Assembly (NCBI GenBank): GCA_036721445.1
Contig: DAIMKZ010000043.1
Span: forward strand, 1 to 14,503
Length of the DNA stretch: 14,503 nucleotides
Reading direction: 5' to 3'
Source: UBA4055 sp036721445
GTDB taxonomy: Bacteria > UBA4055
The notes beneath the pieces are model-generated. The model ran no database searches and was not told where the DNA came from. It was given only the letters and a program-made list of their open reading frames with translations. The position numbers were made by a program, and so were the translations under genes. This document shows, in pieces, positions 8,089-14,503 of the stretch (position 1 is its first letter; each line of letters opens with the position of its first letter).

Positions 8089-8118
8089 AGGGAGTTCGAA
8101 ATGAACTCCCTTTTTTTT
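8089..8118 (+). terminator. Intrinsic terminator after ilvE
   Basis: GGGAGTTC (8090-8097) and GAACTCCC (8103-8110) form a perfect 8-bp stem with a 5-base loop. Eight T residues follow at 8111-8118, and A8089 can extend the stem by pairing with T8111. Confidence 0.92.
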
Positions 8119-8119
8119 A

Positions 8120-8148
8120 TTGTAAGTTTCCGTTCCCGTTGTTATATT
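8120..8148 (+). promoter_or_regulatory. Sigma70-like promoter for the acyltransferase gene
   Basis: TTGTAA (8120-8125), a 17-base spacer and TATATT (8143-8148) lie directly after the ilvE terminator. Transcription would start near 8155, about 20 bases before the ATG at 8174. The apparent TTG start at 8147 lies inside the -10 box, which argues against it. Confidence 0.55.
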
Positions 8149-8163
8149 GTCTGATCAAGAAAA

Positions 8164-8167
8164 AGGA
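8164..8167 (+). promoter_or_regulatory. Ribosome binding site that decides the acyltransferase start
   Basis: AGGA six bases before the ATG at 8174 supports that start over the in-frame TTG at 8147, which has no SD. Confidence 0.6.
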
Positions 8168-8173
8168 TCGTTC

Positions 8174-8836
8174 ATGCATAATGAGAATTTTATATCGAGA
8201 CTGTCGGGAATGTTCTTCGGATACAAACGGCTCAGTCTTATTAAAACTGTATACATAAACATAAAACAGGGTTATTTTCCCCGTTTCAAAATTCTGGTTT
8301 ATCCGAGAACTAAGATCGGAAAAGCAAAAAAAGGCAGAATAACGATCCTGGGTGACAAAGCCAAGCTGCACCTCGGAACATCATTTGAGAGGAGCCATTT
8401 CAATAATACCAACCTCAAGATAGATGAAGGCGGCGAGCTGATAATAAACGGAATATTCAGCTTTCACACAGGCGGGGTTATCAATATAGCCAGCGGAGGG
8501 GTATTGGAAATAGGCAGCGGGTACGCTGCTGAGAATGTGGATATATCTTGTCTCAGGAATATCAGGATCGGCCAGTACGTAGCTATCTCAAAAGGAGTCG
8601 CGATAAGCGATTCGAATATGCACACTATAAAAGGCATGGAACAGGATAATTCAAGGCCGATAATAATAGGAGAGCATGTGGGAATCGGAATGAGAGCCAT
8701 GATACTTACCGGCGTAACAGTCGGTGACGGTGCGATAATAGCTGCCGGAGCTGTAGTCACAAAAGACATACCAGAAAAATGTTTTGTGGCGGGAGTGCCT
8801 GCAAAAATAATTAAAGAAAATGTTGAATGGAATTAA
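8174..8836 (+). CDS. Hexapeptide-repeat (left-handed beta-helix) acyltransferase
   Basis: This 220-residue protein has the irregular [LIV]-G-x4 hexads of left-handed beta-helix enzymes from about residue 48 to 210. The C-terminal block is classic for the WbbJ/maltose-acetyltransferase group: IIIGEHVGIGMRAMILTG, VTVGDGAIIAAGAVV and KCFVAGVPAKII. His150 in SDSNMHTI is the likely catalytic base. The basic, aromatic N-terminus (about residues 15-45) may lie at the membrane. The product probably transfers acetyl or another acyl group from a CoA donor to a sugar, as in O-antigen or exopolysaccharide decoration, but no glycan genes are adjacent. It appears to be a single-gene unit with its own promoter and a terminator shared with bioY. 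Confidence 0.88.
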   Translation: MHNENFISRLSGMFFGYKRLSLIKTVYINIKQGYFPRFKILVYPRTKIGKAKKGRITILGDKAKLHLGTSFERSHFNNTNLKIDEGGELIINGIFSFHTGGVINIASGGVLEIGSGYAAENVDISCLRNIRIGQYVAISKGVAISDSNMHTIKGMEQDNSRPIIIGEHVGIGMRAMILTGVTVGDGAIIAAGAVVTKDIPEKCFVAGVPAKIIKENVEWN

Positions 8837-8862
8837 AAAAAGGCGGTTTACCGCCTTTTTTT
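8835..8862. terminator. Bidirectional terminator between the acyltransferase and bioY
   Basis: AGGCGG (8841-8846), loop TTTA and CCGCCT (8851-8856) form the stem. It is flanked by seven A on the left and seven T on the right, so it works on either strand. It overlaps the stop codons of both convergent genes (TAA at 8834-8836 on plus, 8861-8863 on minus). Confidence 0.9.
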
Positions 8863-9406
8863 ATTTTAGATATTTCTTTGCCGCCGGAACGAGAGAAGCG
8901 GCTATCACGATCTTAAAAATATCTCCCGGAATGAAAGGATAAACGCCTGTTGCAAGAAGGTCACTTGTTCTGATAAACCTGGACAGCCACAAAATTCCTG
9001 AAATATAGATCACAAGATTTCCGGCTGTCATGCATATAACTGACATTGAAAAGCTCTTGAAAAAACCTTTATCGCTCAGATAACCCACTATAAAGGATGC
9101 GGCTATAAATCCGGTAAGATATCCTCCAGTCGGTCCGGCAAGTCTTGCGATCCCGAAATCTCCTCCCGCAAAAAAAGGCATCCCCATGGTTCCCATAAGG
9201 ACGTAAGAAAGTACTGCAAGCATGCCTTTTTTTCTTCCGAGTATCCCTGCCGTCAACAAAATTCCCAGTGTCTGCCCGGTAAAAGGCACCGGTTTAAGCG
9301 GTATTACGATCTGCGATAGTGCAGCAATAGTCACAACCGCGCTCATAACAGGTATCAATTCCGCCGCAAGATCCCTTCCTGTAAAAGCTGTTCTTCCAAT
9401 ATTCAT
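8861..9406 (-). CDS. bioY: BioY, biotin-specific S component of an ECF transporter
   Basis: This 181-residue membrane protein has about six hydrophobic segments and the BioY hallmarks. These are KPVPFTGQTLGILLTAGILG (38-57), ARLAGPTGGYLTGF (87-100) and YPFIPGDIFKI (156-166), which form the biotin pocket. It would take up biotin, either alone or with a shared energizing module. The ATPases and coupling T protein (BioM/BioN or EcfA/EcfT) are not in this window. The start has AGGAG six bases upstream (plus-strand 9413-9417). The gene lies alone, divergent from the aldolase operon, with its own promoter. The organism may depend at least partly on external biotin, but that is inference. Confidence 0.95.
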   Translation of the reverse strand: MNIGRTAFTGRDLAAELIPVMSAVVTIAALSQIVIPLKPVPFTGQTLGILLTAGILGRKKGMLAVLSYVLMGTMGMPFFAGGDFGIARLAGPTGGYLTGFIAASFIVGYLSDKGFFKSFSMSVICMTAGNLVIYISGILWLSRFIRTSDLLATGVYPFIPGDIFKIVIAASLVPAAKKYLK

Positions 9407-9440
9407 CGACTGCTCCTGATAATTTATTTTTCAGGCGTTA

Positions 9441-9469
9441 AATCTAATACAATACGTAGCGTAATGCAA
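9441..9469 (-). promoter_or_regulatory. Candidate bioY promoter
   Basis: On the minus strand TTGCAT (9469-9464), a 17-base spacer and TAGATT (9446-9441) give a fair sigma70-like promoter. Transcription would start near 9434, about 28 bases before the bioY ATG. Confidence 0.45.
9448..9468. promoter_or_regulatory. Candidate operator dyad inside the bioY promoter
   Basis: TACAATACG, spacer TAG and CGTAATGCA form a 21-base dyad matching at 7 of 9 arm positions. It fills the region between the -35 and -10 boxes of bioY. It does not fit the BirA (TTGTAAAC-type) or BioR (TTATCTATAA-type) sites that I recall. It could bind a repressor, perhaps a biotin regulator, but this is unproven. Confidence 0.35.
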
Positions 9470-9493
9470 AGAAAAATATTATGATTTTTTATA

Positions 9494-9522
9494 TAGACAA
9501 AACATGAAATTGTAATTATATT
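9494..9522 (+). promoter_or_regulatory. Sigma70-like promoter of the aldolase-deiminase-carboxypeptidase operon
   Basis: TAGACA (9494-9499), a 17-base spacer and TATATT (9517-9522) are close to consensus. Transcription would begin near 9529, about 20 bases before the aldolase ATG. The promoter is divergent from the bioY promoter, with 25 bases between the outer edges of the two -35 boxes. Confidence 0.55.
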
Positions 9523-9547
9523 CTTACCTTACATAAGAGAGAGAAGC

Positions 9548-10270
9548 ATGACTGAGATCGAAAAAAAAATAAAAGCAATGCAAGAGGCGGCAGGCGTTAT
9601 ATATGATCACGGATGGGGCGAAGCTTCAGCCGGGAATATGAGCATTCTTATCGGCGATAAGACCGATTATAAAAGATCGAATAAGATCAGCCTGAAAAAA
9701 AAATTAATTCATCTCAGGAACAAAACTATACTTATCACTGCGTCAGGAACCAGAATGAGGCAGATATATTCCGGCATCGAGATCAAGATGTTTTCACTTA
9801 TTACCCTGGACGAAAAGGGAGAAGCCTATTATTGTCATCCGGACTTCAGCGACAGACCTTCATCAGAAATTTCGGCGCATTTAATGATACATAACGAATT
9901 TTGTAAAATGAAGAAAAGTGATACAGCGATCGTCCACTGCCATCCTGACAATATGATAACTCTCTTAAGATCTCAAATATTCATAGATCCGGAAGCTTTG
10001 AACGAAATGTTCTCAGATATATTGCTTGAAGCCCAAATACTTGTGCCTCGCGGGGCAGGTATTGTTGAAGATATGGAACCCGGATCTGATCTGCTTGCTA
10101 ATGCTTTATGTAAAGAAATAATAAAGCGGGATATAGTTATTCTTGATAAGCACGGGTGTTTCAGTTACGGAAAAGATCTTGACAGGGCACTGGACAGAAT
10201 AGAATTCGTAGAAAAAGCTGCAAGAATTTATTTAGAACTACTAAAATTAAAATATGAAGGTAAAAAATGA
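9548..10270 (+). CDS. Class II aldolase family protein, RhaD (rhamnulose-1-phosphate aldolase)-like
   Basis: This 240-residue cytoplasmic protein is of the class II aldolase/adducin family, zinc enzymes that split sugar phosphates such as rhamnulose-1-P to dihydroxyacetone phosphate and lactaldehyde. The metal ligands are visible as His130 and His132 in VHCHP and His202 in DKHGCFSYG. Glu107 in RPSSEISAHLMIH is the likely catalytic acid. GEASAGNMS (24-32) and TASGTRMRQI (64-73) fit the phosphate-binding loops. RhaD-like features are the TASGTRM segment and VPRGAGIVEDMEPGS (166-180). No kinase, isomerase or sugar transporter of a rhamnose or fucose pathway is adjacent, so the substrate is uncertain. 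The ATGA overlap with the next gene implies coupled translation, an odd pairing of a cytoplasmic aldolase with a secreted enzyme. GAGAG before the ATG serves as SD. Confidence 0.85.
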   Translation: MTEIEKKIKAMQEAAGVIYDHGWGEASAGNMSILIGDKTDYKRSNKISLKKKLIHLRNKTILITASGTRMRQIYSGIEIKMFSLITLDEKGEAYYCHPDFSDRPSSEISAHLMIHNEFCKMKKSDTAIVHCHPDNMITLLRSQIFIDPEALNEMFSDILLEAQILVPRGAGIVEDMEPGSDLLANALCKEIIKRDIVILDKHGCFSYGKDLDRALDRIEFVEKAARIYLELLKLKYEGKK

Positions 10271-12741
10271 GAAAAGTGTATCTGCTGCTTACTATCTTCG
10301 CTGTCTTTGCGTCTTTTGCTCAGACATTAGCCGATGATGAACTGATCAGAAGAACTGAGGAATGGTTCAAGAACAATCCTGAGTCTATGCCTCACTGGCT
10401 GACCCCGGACGAGCTTGAAAGAATAAAAGATATAGGAAAGGACTTCGTGGCGACCTCTCCTCCTACAGGCCCGGTTCGTCAGACAGCCGAGTTCGAAAGG
10501 ATGCAGGGAGTTCTTATAAGATATTCTTTCGGAATACCTGTAGATTTTATCAAACAGCTGTCAGAAGTAACTGATGTTTATACTATTTGTACGAGCAGCC
10601 AGCAAAAAACAGTTACAAACACATATATTTCGGCTGGAATTGACACTTCAAAATGCGAGTTCGTTCTTGAACCCAGCGATTCATACTGGACTAGAGATTA
10701 CGGTCCATGGTATGTTGTAAACGGGAATAATGAAGTCGGCGTCTGCGATTTTATGTACAACAGACCGAGAGATAATGACGATGCGATACCGAGCGCCGTA
10801 GCGCCCTACCTTGGTGAACCATATTATGGTATGAGCGTGGTTCACACAGGCGGGAACTACATGACCGACGGAATGGGTGTAGGAGCGTCAACTACGATCG
10901 TTTATGAGGAAAGTTTTTCTACACTGGGCATTTCTTCCGCTACGGTTGATCAGAGAATGAACGATTATCTCGGAATTCATACATATCACGTGGTTGAAGA
11001 TCCGAATAATACATACATCGACCATATTGACTGCTGGGGAAAGTTTTTAGATGTTGATAAGATTCTTATCAGATCGGTTCCGACTTATCATGCCCAGTAC
11101 GATGAAATAGAGGCTACTGTCGATTATTTTGAAGCACAGACTTCTTCATACGGAGCTCCATACGAGATATACAGGGTATACACCCCCAACGACGAACCTT
11201 ATTCGAACTCGTTGATATTGAACGACCATGTTTTCGTACCTATTATGGGCGGATCGAACGATGCCGCCGCGCTTGCTGTTTACGAGAATGCCATGCCGGG
11301 ATATACTGTGGTCGGAGTTATTAACAGTACCGGTACTCCATGGGAATCAACTGATGCACTTCACTGCAGAACTAGAGGAATAATAGACAAAGAGATGCTT
11401 CATATCTACCACGTAGCAGATCCTTCGGACAGGACTACTTCTGAAGATTACACCATATCAGCGAATGTAACATCGTACGGCGGACATACAGTAACTTCGG
11501 CAGTTCTTTATTACAAGGTCGACAGCGGATCATGGAACAGCATTCCGATGAGTCTTTCAAAAGGGACTTATACAGCTGCTGTTCCTCAGCAGACTGCAGG
11601 AACACTAGTGTCATACTACATTCATGCAGAGGACAACTCGGGAAGATCCGAAAACCATCCCTTCATCGGTTCAGCTGATCCGCACAAATTCAGCGTAATA
11701 CCGGGAGCAGGTGAAGTCGGCGGAACATTCACTCTTAACCAGACTTCCTTAAATTACGGAAATGTAAGTGTGGGTCAAAGCAGCGTCAAGCAGTTCACTA
11801 TAACGAACAATCATTCGAGCGAATATATGTCCGGAGACATTACTGCAGTAACAGGCTATAATGTTTCCGAAACTGTCAAGAATACGATTAGCTACACGAT
11901 ATCTCCTAATTCATCAGAGACTTTCGATCTGACATTTATCCCTTCTGCTGAACAGACCTACAGCGGAAACATAACTATTACATCTACAGACCCCTCACAT
12001 CCTGCGGAATATATCGCTGTTACGGGAACTGGAACCGTACCGCCTTTCGGTATACCTTTCAGCGAGGACTTCAACGCTTCGACCAATCTTCCGACCTCCT
12101 GGACGATAGTAGACAATCAGGGTAACGGCCAGGTATGGGCATTCGGCACACACACGAACGGATTGAGCGGCGCGGACGGGAACTACGCGTTCCTGAACAG
12201 CGACGGTTTCGGGAGCGGTAACAGCCAGAACGCCGACCTCGTTACACCTAAGATAGATATGAGCAACGCAACGGATATAACTGTATCTTTCGATTACTAC
12301 TTCAGATCATACACGGGTTCATCCGGGACTTTCTCTTACAGCATAGACGGCGGCAGCAACTGGGTTCAGGTAGTTCAGTGGACCGCTACATCAGCCAACC
12401 CGGCAACGTTCAGCCAGGCAATACCTGCACTTGACGGACAGGCGAATGTGAAACTTAAGTGGAACTATACCGGGACATGGGGTTATTATCTTGATATAGA
12501 CGATGTGCTTGTAACCGGCACAGTGACACAGCTTGAAGCTCCGGGCAGCATAACTACAAGCATATCGGGATCAGACCTTATCATTGACTGGGACGATGCG
12601 GCAGGAGCTGCAAGTTACGATGTATATTCTTCCGATGACCCTTACGGGAGTTTCTCGTTTGAAGCTAATGTGACATCGAGCCAGTACTCTGTCGCTTATA
12701 CAGAAGCAAAGAAATTCTACTATGTAGTATCAAAAAATTAA
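10267..12741 (+). CDS. Secreted peptidylarginine deiminase (PPAD-like) with HYDIN, MAM-like and FN3 modules
   Basis: This 824-residue exported enzyme is of the PAD_porph/agmatine deiminase superfamily. A signal peptide covers about residues 1-22 (hydrophobic core LLLTIFAVFASFA). The catalytic domain (about 65-380) holds Trp141 and Asp144 (WTRDYGP), Arg166 and Arg168 (NRPRDND), His193-Gly-Gly-Asn, Tyr250, His253 and Asp255 (IDHIDCW), Asn314 and nucleophile Cys367 (ALHCRTRG). These match at nearly the same spacing the PPAD residues as I recall them: W127, D130, R152, R154, Y233, H236, D238, N297 and C351. The Arg pair binds the C-terminal carboxylate, so the predicted reaction is C-terminal peptidyl-arginine to citrulline plus ammonia, not agmatine hydrolysis. 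An Ig-like domain (about 385-477) follows, as in PPAD. Then come a HYDIN/choice-of-anchor D domain (484-589), a MAM/choice-of-anchor J-like domain (595-752) and an FN3-like domain (757-822). No type IX secretion C-terminal signal is evident. AAGG at 10257-10260 is the SD. Confidence 0.85.
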   Translation: MRKVYLLLTIFAVFASFAQTLADDELIRRTEEWFKNNPESMPHWLTPDELERIKDIGKDFVATSPPTGPVRQTAEFERMQGVLIRYSFGIPVDFIKQLSEVTDVYTICTSSQQKTVTNTYISAGIDTSKCEFVLEPSDSYWTRDYGPWYVVNGNNEVGVCDFMYNRPRDNDDAIPSAVAPYLGEPYYGMSVVHTGGNYMTDGMGVGASTTIVYEESFSTLGISSATVDQRMNDYLGIHTYHVVEDPNNTYIDHIDCWGKFLDVDKILIRSVPTYHAQYDEIEATVDYFEAQTSSYGAPYEIYRVYTPNDEPYSNSLILNDHVFVPIMGGSNDAAALAVYENAMPGYTVVGVINSTGTPWESTDALHCRTRGIIDKEMLHIYHVADPSDRTTSEDYTISANVTSYGGHTVTSAVLYYKVDSGSWNSIPMSLSKGTYTAAVPQQTAGTLVSYYIHAEDNSGRSENHPFIGSADPHKFSVIPGAGEVGGTFTLNQTSLNYGNVSVGQSSVKQFTITNNHSSEYMSGDITAVTGYNVSETVKNTISYTISPNSSETFDLTFIPSAEQTYSGNITITSTDPSHPAEYIAVTGTGTVPPFGIPFSEDFNASTNLPTSWTIVDNQGNGQVWAFGTHTNGLSGADGNYAFLNSDGFGSGNSQNADLVTPKIDMSNATDITVSFDYYFRSYTGSSGTFSYSIDGGSNWVQVVQWTATSANPATFSQAIPALDGQANVKLKWNYTGTWGYYLDIDDVLVTGTVTQLEAPGSITTSISGSDLIIDWDDAAGAASYDVYSSDDPYGSFSFEANVTSSQYSVAYTEAKKFYYVVSKN
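11716..12033 (+). repeat. HYDIN/choice-of-anchor D module, copy 1 (in the deiminase)
   Basis: Residues 484-589 of the deiminase form an Ig-like module related to the one in the following carboxypeptidase (14134-14466). In two ungapped blocks about 49 of 80 residues are identical by hand count, including VGxSS, ITNxHSSE, QTYSGN and SHPxE. The module probably spaces or anchors the enzyme outside the cell. Confidence 0.75.
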
Positions 12742-12762
12742 AGAAATCAAGAAGGTGAATAA

Positions 12763-14503
12763 ATGAACAGATACATCGCAATAATCCTCATAGCAGCAGT
12801 CACTCTTTTAGCTGCAAATAAATTTCAGTACGCCGAGATCAAAGTGAACAGTATTGATGATATAAAATTCCTGCAGGAAAACAAAATTGATATTGACAGA
12901 ACAAGTTTCGGGAGGGGAGGAAATATTATAGACGGAAAAGTAACTGTTTATGTTACTGAAGAGCAGTATTCTCTGATTGAGAAAAACGGCTATTCGATGA
13001 AATGGACACCGCTTGAACTGCCTAAAGATATAACATCATACAGGAACAATACAGCTATAGGTGACTCGATGCTGATCTGGCAAAACAGATGGCCTTCTTT
13101 ATGTAAAAGAATTCAGATAGGAACTTCGGTGCAGGGAAGACCGTTATGGGTGCTTAAAATCTCCGACAATGTGGACATTGAGGAAGCCGAACCTGAGGTT
13201 AAATTCGTTTCAACCATGCACGGAGATGAAGTGACCGGAGTTGAGATGGAACTTTTCTTTGCGGAAAACATCCTGAAAGGATATGACGCAGCGAACGATA
13301 CGATGCAGTTCATCGTGAATAATACGGAACTATATGTTATGCCTCTTATGAATCCTGACGGCATGGAGCTGGTGCAGAGAGAAAACGCTAATGGCTACGA
13401 TCTGAACAGGAACTTCCCGGATTTTCTGACTGGCGACCCTAATTCTGTCAGCGCATCGCTGCTTCCCGAGATCGATGCCATGATAAATTTCTCGAACAGT
13501 CATAATTTCATTCTTTCGACTAATTATCACGGCGGAGCTCTTGTAGCCAATTATATACTGGACACTTTACCGCCTCTGACAAGCGGACAGTACGCGGCCG
13601 CGCCGGACGACCTTCACGCGACATGGCTTGCATCCAACTACGCGATAAGAAACACTCCCATGTATAACGGTTCTTTCACGGACGGAATAACGAACGGACT
13701 GGAATGGTATGAAGCTGTAGGAGGCATGCAGGACTGGAATTATCATTACTACGGCGATATGGACATGACTCTCGAGATATCCGATACGAAATGGCCTTCA
13801 TATTCGACCATACCCGGGTTCTGGGCCGATAACAGAGAAGCGATGTTCTGGTATATATCCGCCGCTCATAAAGGAATTTACGGTGTAGTAACGGATTCGG
13901 TTACCGGACTACCGCTTGACGCTACAATAGAAATAGCCGGTATTGACAAGGAGTACGGAACGGATCCCGATCTCGGCGATTATTACAGGATACTCAAGCC
14001 CGGAACTTACTCAATGACTGTCTCAGCAGCGGGATATTACAGCCAGACGGTAAATAATATTACAGTAACGGACAATACAGGTGCATTCAAGGAAGCCACA
14101 GAAGTGAACGTTCAGCTTGTTCCTGAAGGAGATATAGGCGGAACTTTTATATGCTCTGAATCATCTCTTTCTTTCGGTACTGTAACAGTAGGATTTAGCA
14201 GTACTCAGACATTTCAGATAACAAACAGCCACTCATCCGAAGTATTGACCGGGACTATTACCACGCCTGCAGGATTTTCGGTCGCTGAATCTTCAAAATC
14301 AAAAGACCAGAAGAACACTCTGGGTTATACAATAGGATCAGGTTCGTCAAAGACATTCGATCTTAGCTTTGAACCGACCGAAGGCCAGACCTACAGCGGG
14401 AACGTATCTGTCACATCATCAGACTCAAGTCATCCTACCGAGTCAATATCAGTAACCGGAACTGGTATAGCACCGGACATCAACCTTAACCCTGCGTCAC
14501 TGT
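12763..14503 (+). CDS. Secreted M14 zinc carboxypeptidase (carboxypeptidase D/N/M-like, M14B), 3' end outside window
   Basis: The frame is open from the ATG at 12763 to the window edge (580 codons). AAGG at 12752-12755 is the SD, and only 21 bases separate it from the deiminase. A signal peptide is visible at about residues 1-19. The catalytic domain (about 95-365) has every M14 residue. The zinc ligands are His153 and Glu156 (MHGDEVTG) and His256 (NYHGGALVANY). The carboxylate is bound by Arg206, Asn215 and Arg216 (GYDLNRNFPD). Tyr327 (GGMQDWNY) and catalytic Glu338 (MTLEIS) complete the site. Asp267, eleven residues after the third zinc ligand, matches the Asp that selects basic C-terminal residues in carboxypeptidase D domain II (Asp192 as I recall). 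Removal of C-terminal Arg/Lys is therefore predicted. A transthyretin-like regulatory domain (about 371-452), as in eukaryotic M14B enzymes, and a HYDIN-type module (458-568) follow. A second module seems to begin at the window edge (PDINLNPASL). Confidence 0.9.
   Translation, partial: MNRYIAIILIAAVTLLAANKFQYAEIKVNSIDDIKFLQENKIDIDRTSFGRGGNIIDGKVTVYVTEEQYSLIEKNGYSMKWTPLELPKDITSYRNNTAIGDSMLIWQNRWPSLCKRIQIGTSVQGRPLWVLKISDNVDIEEAEPEVKFVSTMHGDEVTGVEMELFFAENILKGYDAANDTMQFIVNNTELYVMPLMNPDGMELVQRENANGYDLNRNFPDFLTGDPNSVSASLLPEIDAMINFSNSHNFILSTNYHGGALVANYILDTLPPLTSGQYAAAPDDLHATWLASNYAIRNTPMYNGSFTDGITNGLEWYEAVGGMQDWNYHYYGDMDMTLEISDTKWPSYSTIPGFWADNREAMFWYISAAHKGIYGVVTDSVTGLPLDATIEIAGIDKEYGTDPDLGDYYRILKPGTYSMTVSAAGYYSQTVNNITVTDNTGAFKEATEVNVQLVPEGDIGGTFICSESSLSFGTVTVGFSSTQTFQITNSHSSEVLTGTITTPAGFSVAESSKSKDQKNTLGYTIGSGSSKTFDLSFEPTEGQTYSGNVSVTSSDSSHPTESISVTGTGIAPDINLNPASL
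14134..14466 (+). repeat. HYDIN/choice-of-anchor D module, copy 2 (in the carboxypeptidase)
   Basis: Residues 458-568 of the carboxypeptidase match the module in the deiminase (11716-12033). Both open with GGTF and end in VTGTG. A short insertion near residues 510-516 (SSKSKDQ) separates the two conserved blocks. The shared module suggests that both proteins go to the same place outside the cell. Confidence 0.75.

Noticed and set aside
8147..8173. TTG start for the acyltransferase.
   Set aside because: It overlaps a good -10 box and lacks an SD. The ATG at 8174 has AGGA six bases upstream.
10267..12741. Naming the large secreted enzyme agmatine deiminase.
   Set aside because: It has a signal peptide, the PPAD arginine pair and an Ig-like domain after the catalytic domain. 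Agmatine deiminases are cytoplasmic and lack these.
13113..13530. Two minus-strand open frames opposite the M14 carboxypeptidase.
   Set aside because: The plus-strand frame holds all M14 catalytic motifs without a break. The minus frames show no motif.
1..14503. CRISPR arrays, tRNA or rRNA genes, insertion sequences, phage or toxin-antitoxin genes.
   Set aside because: No regularly spaced repeats, tRNA-like cloverleaf, transposase, integrase or small paired toxin genes could be found by reading both strands.

Overview
The window is compact bacterial chromosome with one gene after another. The longest gap between genes is about 140 bases. Gene starts mostly carry Shine-Dalgarno (SD) motifs. 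Base composition is moderately AT-rich (two 60-base samples counted by hand gave 35 and 38 % GC), with two clearly GC-richer patches. The secreted proteins at the right end carry chained beta-sandwich modules (HYDIN/choice-of-anchor D type, MAM/choice-of-anchor J type, FN3). With a Porphyromonas-type deiminase among them, this points to the Fibrobacteres-Chlorobi-Bacteroidetes (FCB) group, perhaps a Cloacimonadota- or Delongbacteria-like lineage. That placement is inference, because no marker here was aligned to references.

Layout, left to right. (1) The 3' part of an SDR-family NAD-dependent epimerase/dehydratase (1-555). (2) An ABC exporter made of an ATPase and an ABC-2 permease whose stop and start codons share one base (660-2365), followed by a GNAT acetyltransferase (2419-2922). 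(3) An orphan PAS sensor histidine kinase with a four-cysteine motif (2996-4132). (4) A TSUP/TauE-type permease with unusually high GC (4191-4946), then rsmA (4954-5757). (5) A two-gene aminotransferase operon, class I/II LysN-like plus branched-chain ilvE (5832-8083), closed by a strong terminator. (6) A hexapeptide-repeat acyltransferase with its own sigma70-like promoter (8174-8836), convergent with bioY on the minus strand (8861-9406). These two share one bidirectional terminator. (7) Divergent from bioY, a three-gene unit: a RhaD-like class II aldolase (9548-10270), a large secreted deiminase (10267-12741) and a secreted M14 zinc carboxypeptidase that runs off the window (12763-14503).

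Unit 7 is the most interesting part. The deiminase would normally be auto-named agmatine deiminase. However, it shows, at nearly the same spacing, the full active-site set I recall for Porphyromonas gingivalis peptidylarginine deiminase (PPAD), including the Arg pair that binds the C-terminal carboxylate of a peptide. The next gene is an M14B (carboxypeptidase D/N/M-type) enzyme with all catalytic residues and the Asp that selects C-terminal Arg/Lys. Two exported enzymes predicted to act on the same group, a C-terminal arginine, thus sit side by side and carry the same C-terminal HYDIN-type module. One would convert the residue to citrulline and the other would remove it. I infer an extracellular system that processes C-terminal arginine.

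No tRNA, rRNA, CRISPR array, insertion sequence or prophage gene was seen. No gene-free stretch reaches 300 bases.
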